Source: Liquorilactobacillus uvarum DSM 19971
Lineage (GTDB): Bacteria > Bacillota > Bacilli > Lactobacillales > Lactobacillaceae
Direction: 5' to 3'
Assembly (NCBI RefSeq): GCF_001434935.1
Contig: NZ_AZEG01000006.1
Span: 62,001 to 126,000, forward strand
DNA: 64,000 nucleotides
This document shows positions 8,652-17,210 of this stretch, in pieces. Positions within the stretch are counted from its first letter, which is position 1, and each line of letters opens with the position of its first letter. A model generated the notes under the pieces. The model saw nothing but the letters and a program-made list of their open reading frames with translations. It had not been told where the DNA came from and did not search any database. Made by a program: the position numbers and the translations under genes.

Positions 8652-10097
8652 CTATTTGCGCAATTCTTGTTTACGTAGCTCACGTTTACGCAGCATCGGC
8701 ATAAAGAATCCCAAACCGAATAAGACGAAAACAGTAATGATATTAAGCAACAGTTGATGATTGAATGATTTTGTGCCAAAGTCCGCTTCTTGCGGAATAA
8801 AACCAAGCGTTGCACAGATGAAAGTAAAAGCTAAACACCATCCTCCTACAAGCAGTGCACCAATCCGGTTCTTAATAAAGATATAATCAGACTGAAATTT
8901 ATTTTGCTGCCAGCGAACAGCAACAAAGGCGAAGAAAACCCAGCAGGTCTTGTAGGGCGAGATGATTCCGTTGATATTAAGAAGCCAATTATAAATTGTG
9001 TTGATATTAGGCAATGTGCCGGTTAACAAGAGCAAGAACAAGCTCAATCCAGTAGTCATCAGATAAGAATGAATGGGACGCCCATTTTTGTTTTTTTTAG
9101 TCATCCAGTGCGGCATAAATCTATCAGCAACATCTCCCGCAAAAACACGACTTGAGGCATCAAGCAAGACGGCCAGCTGGGCCATCATGAAAATAGCTTG
9201 AACCACGGCAAAAAGGTACATCAAAATTTTTCCAAGTCCCATTTCCTGTCCCAACATCTGGAATGCATAGTAGGGACCATTCATTTTGAAATCGTGGGGG
9301 ATATTATTAGCATCAAAGAAGACAGCCAATGATAAAGTTCCTAAGACAGTTAAGATAGCTGTCATGATAGCTAGCAGCCACATTGCTTTAGGAAATTCGT
9401 GTTTGGGATCACGCATCTGGACAAGATACGGTGCAGCTAATTCAGCTCCAGACATGGCGAAAATCAATAAACCGGTTGTTGAAAAATATTTTAGACTAAA
9501 ATTAGGCATGAAAGCGTGAAAATTAAAAGGCTGCGTTGCCATATGTGTTCCATGCATTACGGCATAACCGGCCAGCAGGATAAAGAGAGCTGACATGATA
9601 AACATTGCTCCGCCGCCAATGAGAGAAAGAATCTCAAGTGAGTTTTTGAATACATTTTCTAAAAGAATGAATGCTAGAATAATGCCGAAGGTTAATAATC
9701 CAAATTGAAAAGTTGACATTCTGGAACCTAGAGAATTATCACCGAGAATCATCCAGCTAAAAGAAACGATGACAGAGTTGGAAACATCAACGATATAGGG
9801 CACGCTTTGAATCCAATACATCCAAGATGTCCAGTAACCAAGCGTATCGTTACTGCTGCGTCTGACCCATGATGCCAAACCGCCGCTCTGAGTTTGAAAG
9901 GTCAGTCCCATTTGACTGACAATTAATTCATAAGGTATGACATAAGCAAAAAGCAAGAATATCCAAGAAATAACAACAGAAAGTCCTTGATTTTGGAAAG
10001 GATAGAAAATATTTTCAAAACTGATAATTGTAACGAAGTCCAGTAGGGCAATAACCTGCCAGCGCATATAATGTTTCTTAGATTCTAATTCATTCAT
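8652..10097 (-). CDS. APC-superfamily amino acid permease/antiporter (GadC-like group)
   Basis: The 481-residue protein has about 12 hydrophobic segments and the layout of APC amino acid/amine antiporters, closer to the glutamate:GABA antiporter group than to classical PotE: 'S-G-G-L-A-S-W-V' early, 'F-A-M-S-G-A-E-L-A-A-P' in the middle, and a basic C-terminus. I use the ATG at 10097, preceded by AAGGAGAAAA; the longer frame runs through that ribosome site. It is divergent from the ornithine decarboxylase, so ornithine/putrescine exchange is the obvious hypothesis. Substrate remains an inference. Confidence 0.85.
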   Translation of the reverse strand: MNELESKKHYMRWQVIALLDFVTIISFENIFYPFQNQGLSVVISWIFLLFAYVIPYELIVSQMGLTFQTQSGGLASWVRRSSNDTLGYWTSWMYWIQSVPYIVDVSNSVIVSFSWMILGDNSLGSRMSTFQFGLLTFGIILAFILLENVFKNSLEILSLIGGGAMFIMSALFILLAGYAVMHGTHMATQPFNFHAFMPNFSLKYFSTTGLLIFAMSGAELAAPYLVQMRDPKHEFPKAMWLLAIMTAILTVLGTLSLAVFFDANNIPHDFKMNGPYYAFQMLGQEMGLGKILMYLFAVVQAIFMMAQLAVLLDASSRVFAGDVADRFMPHWMTKKNKNGRPIHSYLMTTGLSLFLLLLTGTLPNINTIYNWLLNINGIISPYKTCWVFFAFVAVRWQQNKFQSDYIFIKNRIGALLVGGWCLAFTFICATLGFIPQEADFGTKSFNHQLLLNIITVFVLFGLGFFMPMLRKRELRKQELRK

Positions 10098-10122
10098 GTT
10101 TTTCTCCTTCACTAATTAAAAA

Positions 10123-10150
10123 TGGTGTTTTTTTGACACAGAAAACACCA
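10123..10150 (-). other. Hairpin in the leader of the antiporter gene, possible attenuator
   Basis: TGGTGTTTT (10123-10131) pairs with AAAACACCA (10142-10150). Read on the minus strand, the hairpin is followed by TTTTT and then, after a short AT stretch, by the ribosome site of the antiporter. That is the shape of a short intrinsic terminator within the 5' leader, but it is AT-rich and may be weak. Confidence 0.4.
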
Positions 10151-10190
10151 AAAATTAGGCGGCTTATGAATGAAACCTAGGCTTAACCGT

Positions 10191-10219
10191 TTCACTTGTC
10201 GTATACCTCAGCATATAAT
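10191..10219 (+). promoter_or_regulatory. Putative promoter of the ornithine decarboxylase gene
   Basis: TTCACT (10191-10196) and TATAAT (10214-10219) are 17 bases apart. This predicts a leader of about 150 bases before the decarboxylase. The leader contains a 9-bp hairpin, 10269-10277 with 10287-10295. Confidence 0.5.
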
Positions 10220-10374
10220 AGAATACGTGGAAAGATTGGTTGAAGTCACAGTCTTTTAAACCGAATGAAAGATTTAAGAATAACTTTTAAATCTTATCCA
10301 CCAGATAATTGTAATTCAAAATCGATGTATTGCCCAGACTTAATTTGAAAAATTAAAAAGGTAAGGATATTGAA

Positions 10375-12489
10375 ATGAAAACATTAAAAATAGCGGTCTC
10401 TAAAACTTTGTTTACCTATGTTCCAAGCGGATGGATGCCTGCTGCTTTAAATATCTCTTTGCAAGGGTCAGAGTTGGCAGCAATTGTAATCAGAGAAAAT
10501 AATCGTTCAGAAAAGAGAATCGCTGCGCAGTTGTGTGCTATTTCAGGATTAGACATCCCGGTGGTCACGATAGCTAAAGATGATAAGATTGAAATTTCCA
10601 AAGACAAAATCAATAAAAAGGCTCAAGCCTATATGGTAAAGAATGTTCCATCTTTTTTAACAGATCTAATTGCTTTTGCTGATGAACATCCAGTAAGTTT
10701 TACAACTCCTGGTCATCATAACGGCCAATATTATGAAAAACATCCAGCTGGTGTAGTTTTTAATCGTTTTTTTGGAGCTAATATGCTGTATGCAGATACG
10801 AGTGATACTGTTGCTGAACTAGGGGATACGATGACACATGAAGGGGCACCTTTGTCAGCTGAAAAGCGGGCAGCTTCAGTTTATAATGCTGATAAAGTTT
10901 ATTTTTGTACAAATGGAACAAGTAGTGCTAATGCAATTTGTGCTAGTGCAGCATTGACGCCTGGTGATCTTGTTTTGTTCGACCGCAACAATCATAAGTC
11001 ACTTTATAACAGTGCATTAGCTATAAATGGAGCAAAACCGGTCTACATTCCTACAGATCGCAATGCTTTGGGCTTGATAGGTGAGATGGATCCTGAAAAT
11101 TTTACAGAAAAAAAATTGCGCGATGAGATAGCTAAGGTTTCACCGGAGAAGTCGCATGTGAACAGGCCTTTTCGCTTAGCAGTTATACAGTTAGAAACCT
11201 ATGACGGTGTTTTTTACAATGCACGGTGGATTCTGGATAAAATCGGCGGGTTTTGCGATTATATCTTGTTTGATTGTGCTTGGGGAGGTTATGAACAGTT
11301 TGTTCCCTTGATGCGTAACCTTTCACCGCTGTCATACACTTATCGGAAGAATGATCCTGGAATTCTTGTGACGCAATCGATTCATAAGCAACAGGCAGGT
11401 TTAGGCCAGACATCACAGATATTGAAGAAAGATAGCCATCTAAAAGGACAGAAACGTTACATTGACCATAAGCATTTTAATAATGCATATCTGAAGTATG
11501 TTACTTCCAGCTATTCCTACCCACTATATGCGTCTTTGACAGTTAACGCTTATCTGGTTTCTGGCAAAGGAAAAAATCTGTGGTGGCAGAGCTTGCTTGA
11601 ACGCAGTATTGATTGGCGTAAAAAGCTTTTGCGAAGCTCAAAGCTTTTTAAACCATTAGTTCCGCAAAATTTTGATATGATTCCATGGCAAGACATATCG
11701 ACTAATGAACTGGCCGCTGATCCTAAATATTGGAACTTGTCTCCTGCGGATATGTGGCATGGGTTTAACAAGGTTGCATTAGGTCAGGTCATGCTTGATC
11801 CTTTCAAGCTGACGATCGTTACTCCTGGTATTGATCTGAAAAATGGAAAGTATACACAGAGGGGGATTCCTGGACAAGTTGTCGCAGAATTTTTGACAGA
11901 AAAACGAATTATGTGTGGAAAAGCAGATTTAAATTCTTTGCTGTTTTTGCTAACTCCTGGAGATACGGATACTGATTTGCAGGCTTTACTGGATGCATTG
12001 CTGGAGTTTGAAAAATTTTATTATGCGGATGCTCCGCTTAAGAAAGTTTTACCGCGTTTGTATCAGCAGTACGAAAAACGTTATAACGGTTATACTATTA
12101 AACAACTTTGTCAGGAAATGCATTTGTATTACAAAGAACGACAGACTTTTAAATTACAACAGGCATTATTTGAAAAGAAAAATTTGCAGTCTTACGAATT
12201 CACACCACAAGAAGCAGACCTAGCTTTCAAACGCAATCAGGGTGAACTTTGCGATCTGAATGAAATCGTTGGGAAAATTGCTTTAGAGGGTGCTCTGCCG
12301 TATCCGCCTGGAATCTTTATTGTCGCTCCTGGTGAGCGGTGGAGTGAACATGAACGAGACTACTTTAAAATACTACTTGGAGCGAGTGAGCGTTTTGCGG
12401 GTTTTGTTCCCGAAATTCAAGGTGTTTATTATCAATGGAATGCTGCACACAAGCTTTCTGTTTTCGGTGAAGTTTTAGCTGAGCATTAA
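10375..12489 (+). CDS. speF: Ornithine decarboxylase, PLP-dependent, inducible (fold type I) class
   Basis: The 704-residue protein follows the domain order of the Lactobacillus 30a-type ornithine decarboxylase: an N-terminal wing domain (about 1-107), the PLP domain opening with 'T-P-G-H-H-N-G', and a C-terminal domain. Key pieces are 'D-C-A-W-G-G-Y-E' (about 300-307) and 'S-I-H-K-Q-Q-A-G', with Lys338 as the PLP Schiff-base lysine. It converts ornithine to putrescine and CO2, consuming a proton, which with an antiporter gives acid resistance and proton motive force. TAAGGAT precedes the ATG. Ornithine rather than lysine or arginine is preferred on overall resemblance, not on a tested residue. 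Confidence 0.9.
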   Translation: MKTLKIAVSKTLFTYVPSGWMPAALNISLQGSELAAIVIRENNRSEKRIAAQLCAISGLDIPVVTIAKDDKIEISKDKINKKAQAYMVKNVPSFLTDLIAFADEHPVSFTTPGHHNGQYYEKHPAGVVFNRFFGANMLYADTSDTVAELGDTMTHEGAPLSAEKRAASVYNADKVYFCTNGTSSANAICASAALTPGDLVLFDRNNHKSLYNSALAINGAKPVYIPTDRNALGLIGEMDPENFTEKKLRDEIAKVSPEKSHVNRPFRLAVIQLETYDGVFYNARWILDKIGGFCDYILFDCAWGGYEQFVPLMRNLSPLSYTYRKNDPGILVTQSIHKQQAGLGQTSQILKKDSHLKGQKRYIDHKHFNNAYLKYVTSSYSYPLYASLTVNAYLVSGKGKNLWWQSLLERSIDWRKKLLRSSKLFKPLVPQNFDMIPWQDISTNELAADPKYWNLSPADMWHGFNKVALGQVMLDPFKLTIVTPGIDLKNGKYTQRGIPGQVVAEFLTEKRIMCGKADLNSLLFLLTPGDTDTDLQALLDALLEFEKFYYADAPLKKVLPRLYQQYEKRYNGYTIKQLCQEMHLYYKERQTFKLQQALFEKKNLQSYEFTPQEADLAFKRNQGELCDLNEIVGKIALEGALPYPPGIFIVAPGERWSEHERDYFKILLGASERFAGFVPEIQGVYYQWNAAHKLSVFGEVLAEH

Positions 12490-12518
12490 CAGTGGATTAC
12501 GAATACAACATGTTTTTT

Positions 12519-12627
12519 GCTATGAGTAATTTGAAGTCAGTCGGAGAACTTTGACTTATGGAATGCATTTATATGGAAGCAACAAGGGAACTAGATCAAA
12601 ATTTGGTTTCTGACCTAGTTCCCCTTA
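12519..12627 (+). repeat. Dispersed convergent-intergenic repeat with terminator hairpin, copy A
   Basis: One of five related copies in this window. The core reads GAACTTTGACTTATGGAA at 12545-12562, then a TTTATATGGAAG block, then a hairpin (12584-12598 with 12611-12626) that serves as terminator between the ornithine decarboxylase and the opposing deoxyribosyltransferase. Copy D (51539-51653) is the closest relative. Confidence 0.8.
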
Positions 12628-12653
12628 TAGTGCACTAATTTTATAGTTGAAAA

Positions 12654-13127
12654 TCAAAAAACATTTCGTTTCGATGGTTTAGATTTCAATTCATCAAAAT
12701 CATATTTAGACAGTTCAGCTAAACCGCTACGACTTGCATCAAAATAAGCAGTCAAACTTTGAGCAATCATCAGATTTAGTTCTTTCTTGGGATCAAATTG
12801 AACGACCGCAATAGGTGTGTTTGATTGAAAGGCCGCACCAATTTCAAACATCGTTCCAGAATCAGGTTCATTGTTGCTTTCTTCGGCTTGATAGTCCAAG
12901 ATAGCAACTAAAATGTCAGCTCGATTTACCTGACGTATGTCTGAGGCAAAGACATACTGCTGCCAAGCACGACTGCCGAATTTTTCTTCTTCAAATTGAT
13001 GTTCCTGAGGCAAAAAAATATTATGTGAATCGATTGTATTATTGGAAAGCAGAGCATCCTTAACCTTTTGAATCCGTTCTTTTTGATAATCGCTAAAAAA
13101 AGGTGCTGCAAGATAGACTTTATTCAA
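12654..13127 (-). CDS. Nucleoside 2-deoxyribosyltransferase
   Basis: The 157-residue product has the size of the Lactobacillus leichmannii enzyme. It carries 'V-Y-L-A-A-P-F-F' at the start and 'E-P-D-S-G-T-M-F-E-I-G-A-A-F' near the centre, with Glu95 as the probable nucleophile of the ribosyl-enzyme intermediate. It exchanges bases between deoxynucleosides. I chose the TTG at 13127, which has GAGG at good distance; the open frame extends ten codons further but without a ribosome site. Divergent from a deoxynucleoside kinase, forming a salvage pair common in lactobacilli. Confidence 0.88.
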   Translation of the reverse strand: MNKVYLAAPFFSDYQKERIQKVKDALLSNNTIDSHNIFLPQEHQFEEEKFGSRAWQQYVFASDIRQVNRADILVAILDYQAEESNNEPDSGTMFEIGAAFQSNTPIAVVQFDPKKELNLMIAQSLTAYFDASRSGLAELSKYDFDELKSKPSKRNVF

Positions 13128-13143
13128 TGGTTTAACCTCGCTT

Positions 13144-13192
13144 TTTATAGTATACAATATACAGTAGCTACGTATATGATATACACTATATT
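13144..13192. promoter_or_regulatory. Divergent promoter region with imperfect inverted repeat
   Basis: Between the two salvage genes, TATAGTATACAATATAC (13147-13163) is an imperfect mirror of 13172-13190. The repeat contains several TATA-type -10 candidates for both directions, so it could be a shared promoter/operator. This is a pattern observation; no known regulator consensus is matched. Confidence 0.35.
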
Positions 13193-13293
13193 GTGTAAAA
13201 GCAATGCTTTATTTTTAGAGTGAGACCGAGTATGATGATTGTTGTTCACTAATTTGGTCTGGCTAATATATTGATTAGAAGAGAAAGGGTGTA

Positions 13294-14037
13294 TTGATTA
13301 TTTTGATTACATTATCAGGTATTATCGGCTCTGGAAAATCGAGCTTAACTGCAATTTTAGCAAATGAACTAGGAACTAAAGCCTTTTTTGAACCAGTTGA
13401 AGATAATCCTGTGTTGCCGCTTTTTTATAAGGGAAATGAAATTGCTGCAAGCAAAAGGGCAGCAGGAGATAAAGAAGCAACTAATCCCTATGCATATTTG
13501 CTGCAAACATTTTTCTTGAATCGCCGCTTTAAAATGATAAAAGAAGCAATGAAGGATGATAACAATATTCTGGATCGATCGATCTATGAAGATGAGTTGT
13601 TCATGAAAATGAATACTGACATGGGAAATGCAACGCAAGTTGAGTACCAGATATATAAAAGTTTATTGAAAAACATGATGGAAGAGCTGCCATATGCTGC
13701 TAAGAAAAAGTCACCAGATTTAATGATTACCATCAAGGTTTCATATGAAACAATGATTAAGCGAATTACTAAACGTGGCCGTGAATACGAATTAGTTCAA
13801 AATGACCCATCATTAGCGGACTATTACAGGAAGTTATTGGGTTACTACGAGGAATGGATGGCCCAGTATAATGTTTCACCACTGCTGGTTATCGATGGCG
13901 ATAAGTATGATTTTGTTGGTAATTCAAACGATCGGGGTACGGTTTTAAAAACAATTGAAAAACGATTGCTGGAACTAAACAAATTAACTCCAACTGAAGT
14001 TGCTCAGATAGAAAAAAAACATACACACTCTTTTTAA
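13294..14037 (+). CDS. Deoxynucleoside kinase (dAK/dGK family)
   Basis: The 247-residue kinase has the P-loop G-I-I-G-S-G-K-S near residues 9-16, the 'L-D-R-S-I-Y-E-D' substrate motif, and an arginine-rich lid ('R-I-T-K-R-G-R-E-Y-E'). It phosphorylates deoxyadenosine, deoxyguanosine or deoxycytidine to the monophosphate. Lactobacillus acidophilus-type organisms carry such kinases in tandem pairs; here there is one. The start is uncertain: TTG at 13294 follows AAAGGG by only four bases, and a TTG three codons later is possible. Together with the divergent deoxyribosyltransferase it supports DNA precursor salvage. Confidence 0.88.
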   Translation: MIILITLSGIIGSGKSSLTAILANELGTKAFFEPVEDNPVLPLFYKGNEIAASKRAAGDKEATNPYAYLLQTFFLNRRFKMIKEAMKDDNNILDRSIYEDELFMKMNTDMGNATQVEYQIYKSLLKNMMEELPYAAKKKSPDLMITIKVSYETMIKRITKRGREYELVQNDPSLADYYRKLLGYYEEWMAQYNVSPLLVIDGDKYDFVGNSNDRGTVLKTIEKRLLELNKLTPTEVAQIEKKHTHSF

Positions 14038-14131
14038 AAATCGTACCTGATAGGATGATCGAAGTGAGGGCTTGTTTACAAGGCTGTTTCAAACAAAGTA
14101 TACTTGAGAAAACAACTTCGAGGTGAAATGT

Positions 14132-15085
14132 GTGAATTTATTCAACAGGGACAAGAAGAAAACAAATGAGAGAAGAACGGTTAACAAAAAAATCGGCAAA
14201 ATATTGATGGTAACAGCGATATATTTTGTTGTGTTTCAAATTGCAGCAACAGTGGCTGGGGTATTGATGATGGCGCGCAAAAGCAGCAATATTCATTCAG
14301 TGGCAGCGTTGGAAAAAAGCGGTATTCCATATTTTGTCGCGATCGCATGCGGTATGCTGGTCATAATTGCTGTTACTTCACCTAGATTGAGAAGAAGGAT
14401 GTTTACAGAAACAAATGTTCGCATGACACCGGTTATCTTTTTGTGTCTAGTAGCAGTTATGATGAGCGGCCAGATAATTTCGAGTTTGTATGGGTCTGCT
14501 CTTGAAGCTTTTGTTAATTTATTTGGATATAGTGCAACTGCACAGATGCAAGCAGCGACTGCGCATAGCCAGACTTTTTCGATGTTGGTATATGCGAGTC
14601 TTATAGGCCCTTTAAGTGAAGAAATCGTTTTTAGAGGCTTCTTGCTGCGAAGTTTTGAAGCATATGGAAAAAAATTTGCAATTATTATGTCAGCATATAT
14701 GTTTGGCTTATATCATGCCAATCTTGTTCAGAGCCCCTTTGCTTTTTTGCTGGGGCTTGTGCTCGGGTATACAGCCCTGACCTATGGTTTGAAATGGGCT
14801 TTTGCACTTCATGTTTTTAATAATTTTATTTTGGGAGATTTTTTAATTTTCATATTACGAGATGTACCTACACATCAAGCTGAAAGTATCAGCGGCATGG
14901 TTCTCCTCTTTGGTGGTTTGCTAGGCATGTGGGTGTTGTGGAATAGGAGAAATGAAATCAAAACTTGGTTAAAAAAACAGCAAGAAGCTCAGGCATACTT
15001 AAAAGAAACTTTTTTTGGCAGGTATAACGTTATAATAACTGTGGTGGTCTTTATTTTAGCTTGTATGGGACTGGAAAAACTTTGA
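14132..15085 (+). CDS. CPBP-family intramembrane metalloprotease
   Basis: The 317-residue membrane protein has about eight hydrophobic segments and the CPBP/Abi motifs: 'S-E-E-I-V-F-R-G' (EExxxR), 'F-G-L-Y-H-A' (FxxxH) and 'H-V-F-N-N' (HxxxN). These residues coordinate the metal in the membrane. In lactobacilli such proteins are linked to bacteriocin immunity or processing, but there is no bacteriocin gene nearby. I use GTG at 14132, six bases after GAGGTG; the GTG three codons upstream overlaps that site. Confidence 0.85.
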   Translation: MNLFNRDKKKTNERRTVNKKIGKILMVTAIYFVVFQIAATVAGVLMMARKSSNIHSVAALEKSGIPYFVAIACGMLVIIAVTSPRLRRRMFTETNVRMTPVIFLCLVAVMMSGQIISSLYGSALEAFVNLFGYSATAQMQAATAHSQTFSMLVYASLIGPLSEEIVFRGFLLRSFEAYGKKFAIIMSAYMFGLYHANLVQSPFAFLLGLVLGYTALTYGLKWAFALHVFNNFILGDFLIFILRDVPTHQAESISGMVLLFGGLLGMWVLWNRRNEIKTWLKKQQEAQAYLKETFFGRYNVIITVVVFILACMGLEKL

Positions 15086-15111
15086 AGCAGCCAGTGTCCC
15101 AATGCTATAAT
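15082..15111 (+). promoter_or_regulatory. Promoter of the universal stress protein gene
   Basis: TTGAAG (15082-15087) and TATAAT (15106-15111) are 18 bases apart, with TGC directly before the -10 (extended type). The -35 overlaps the stop codon region of the CPBP gene. Confidence 0.65.
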
Positions 15112-15215
15112 AAAGATAAACGGAAGCGCTATGCAAAATTCTTGCGGCTTGGGTTAGTTATTTGCAGTAATAAGAAACGCGGAAGTCTGTATTTGTAAAA
15201 GATGGGGTGATTAGA

Positions 15216-15677
15216 ATGGCTCAAAAGTATGAACGTGTTCTTGCAGCAGTTGATGGCTCAAAGGGTGCTGAAACAGCCTTGAAAAGGGCTGTAGAAATAG
15301 TCAAACGTAACCATACGAAATTAGATGTATTACGAGTTCTTGATTTGAATTCACTCGAATATGGCGGAGCAGGAATTGCATTAGATGGTGAGCGCATTTA
15401 CAAAATTGAACAGGCAAACGAAGAATATATGCAAAAATTAAAACATTCTTTGATTGAAAATGGGCTAGGAGAGGAACAAGTCAAGGTCCATTTGCGTTTT
15501 GGAAATCCTAAAGTTGTGGTTGTTGATGATTTTCAGCCTGAATATCAGAATGATTTGATTGTTGTCGGTTCGACAGGAAAAAACTTTATCGAGCGTTTGG
15601 TCGTTGGGTCTGTAGCTTCTTACATCACACGTAATGCTGCCTGTGATGTCTTGATGGCTCGTCCAGATAAAAAATAA
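15216..15677 (+). CDS. Universal stress protein, UspA family
   Basis: The 153-residue single-domain protein starts with 'V-L-A-A-V-D-G-S' and ends with the ATP-binding pattern G-S-T-G-K-N-F-x5-V-G-S-V-A-S-Y-I, so it probably binds ATP and is cytosolic. The ATG at 15216 is preferred: GGGGTG lies a few bases upstream, and the GTG three codons earlier is part of that site. Monocistronic, with its own promoter and a strong terminator. Confidence 0.92.
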   Translation: MAQKYERVLAAVDGSKGAETALKRAVEIVKRNHTKLDVLRVLDLNSLEYGGAGIALDGERIYKIEQANEEYMQKLKHSLIENGLGEEQVKVHLRFGNPKVVVVDDFQPEYQNDLIVVGSTGKNFIERLVVGSVASYITRNAACDVLMARPDKK

Positions 15678-15685
15678 AGAAGAAT

Positions 15686-15748
15686 TGCAGCAAGCAAATG
15701 ATTATGTGGTTAATCCACATACTTCATTTGCTTGCTGCAGTTTTTTTG
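15686..15748 (+). terminator. Terminator after the universal stress protein gene
   Basis: A perfect 16-bp stem (15686-15701 with 15724-15739) with an internal small hairpin is followed by TTTTTTT. Confidence 0.92.
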
Positions 15749-15769
15749 TTAGCGACCATTAATTTCGAG

Positions 15770-16050
15770 ATTTGATAACAATCTGGGATAGAATGCGACA
15801 TTTGTCGGTTTCAGGTTTGAATTGGATAAATTATGTAAAATAATAATTTTGTTGTTCTGCGCAAACCAAGCAAACTCAATTGTTGAGGAAACTGAAACGC
15901 TTTTGGATGAAATCGGAGAACGTTTTGATAAGGGAGAAATAGTTTAATTGCTTGCAGTAGCTCAGTGTTCACAGCATTCAAAATAGCGGTATGGAGCATC
16001 TGTACTCAATAGAAGAAATTGATTTTATTCTGGCAGTTCAATAAAAACAT
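15770..16050 (+). other. Intergenic stretch with short non-start ORF remnants
   Basis: The gap 15749-16241 has no intact gene. One frame from about 15794 to 15948 is open and encodes about 50 residues ending 'E-E-T-E-T-L-L-D-E-I-G-E-R-F-D-K-G-E-I-V', with no start codon or ribosome site that I trust. It looks like a remnant of a coding region. I cannot name a family. Confidence 0.25.
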
Positions 16051-16186
16051 GCTAGTATTTGTTTAGCTACTGGATCTGTTATTCTATGTTTCTGCATAGT
16101 TAAGTATGAAAAAAATAAAGCAATTAACTTGAAAAGTAAAGTTAGGTTAAACACGTATTTTGAAAGAAGAGGAATATTTGTTTTTC

Positions 16187-16215
16187 TTGAAAGCGGTTTA
16201 TTTATGTAGTAAGAT
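16187..16215 (+). promoter_or_regulatory. Putative promoter of the EEP-family gene
   Basis: TTGAAA (16187-16192) and TAAGAT (16210-16215) are 17 bases apart, directly ahead of the AGGGAGGG ribosome site. Confidence 0.5.
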
Positions 16216-16241
16216 TTTTTGTTAGGGAGGGCGATCAAAGT

Positions 16242-17102
16242 ATGAAAATATTAACATTGAATTGTCATACTTCAACTGAATGTGATATAAAAAAGCAGCT
16301 TGATGCTATTGTTGATTTGATTATTAGTGAGAAAATCACGTCATTCTGTTTGCAGGAAGTTAAACAAGCGCGGGTGGGAAGAATTATTGATCATGTTGGA
16401 CTAAAACGAATATGTTTTATAGAGAATGAGATGGATGAAATTCCTGTCAGATCAGGGAATTTTGCTTTTCTGCTTCAAAAAAAACTACAGAGATTAAAAA
16501 ATAATTTTTCGTGGACTTGGGCAGCTTCGCATGAAATAGATAACAGTTTTGATGAGGGTTTAGCTATTTTTTCAAAGATTCCATTTAAGAATGTGAACAC
16601 TAAAATATTAACAAAAAATTTTGATTACAAAGATCAGCGTAGAAAAAAAGCTGTGGCTGCCATTTTAAAAGATGGACGAACGCTTATCAATGTTCACTTC
16701 AGCAAGCAATATAAACAATTTCTTGTTGAATGGAATGAAGTAGTTGCATGGACAAAGTCGCTAAAAAAAGACAATAATCTATTCTTAATGGGTGATTTTA
16801 ACATTGATGCAGAAAGTAATATATTAGGGTATACCAAAATTTGTGAACATTTTCAAGATACCTATGCAGATGCTCTTTCGCGTGGAGACGGTCTAACTGT
16901 CCGTGGGGCGGTTAAGGGTTGGCAAGATAATCAAATTGGTAAACGTGTTGACTATATTTTAGCCTATCCTACACAGCCGATCGTTTCCAGTCGCATTTAT
17001 TTTGAAGGGGATTTAACCCCAAGGATTTCAAGTCATGCTGGGGTCGTTATTGAAACTGAGGAAGCTGTTAGTAGTAAAAATAGTTTGAGAACAAGTGGGT
17101 AA
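16242..17102 (+). CDS. Endonuclease/exonuclease/phosphatase (EEP) family protein
   Basis: The 286-residue protein has the EEP fold signatures: 'L-T-L-N-C-H' at the start, 'C-L-Q-E-V' with the metal-binding Glu, 'G-D-F-N-I-D' and 'R-V-D-Y-I-L', and 'S-S-H-A-G-V' at the end in place of the usual S-D-H. There is no signal peptide, so it is cytosolic. The substrate could be DNA, RNA, or a phosphodiester lipid or sugar; the sequence does not decide. ATG with AGGGAGGG. Confidence 0.85.
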   Translation: MKILTLNCHTSTECDIKKQLDAIVDLIISEKITSFCLQEVKQARVGRIIDHVGLKRICFIENEMDEIPVRSGNFAFLLQKKLQRLKNNFSWTWAASHEIDNSFDEGLAIFSKIPFKNVNTKILTKNFDYKDQRRKKAVAAILKDGRTLINVHFSKQYKQFLVEWNEVVAWTKSLKKDNNLFLMGDFNIDAESNILGYTKICEHFQDTYADALSRGDGLTVRGAVKGWQDNQIGKRVDYILAYPTQPIVSSRIYFEGDLTPRISSHAGVVIETEEAVSSKNSLRTSG

Positions 17103-17113
17103 ATAAAATGACA

Positions 17114-17170
17114 AAAAAGCTTAGCTCCAGAGATTCAACTTGAAGAGTCTCTAGAACTAAGCTTATTTTG
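17114..17170. terminator. Bidirectional terminator between EEP gene and uppP
   Basis: AAGCTTAG (17118-17125) pairs with CTAAGCTT (17158-17165) and the stem continues inward. An A-run precedes it and a T-run follows, so it can serve both convergent genes. Confidence 0.8.
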
Positions 17171-17210
17171 TTCATTAATTTAAAGTAGTTTGAATTAAGA
17201 TACAAAATTT

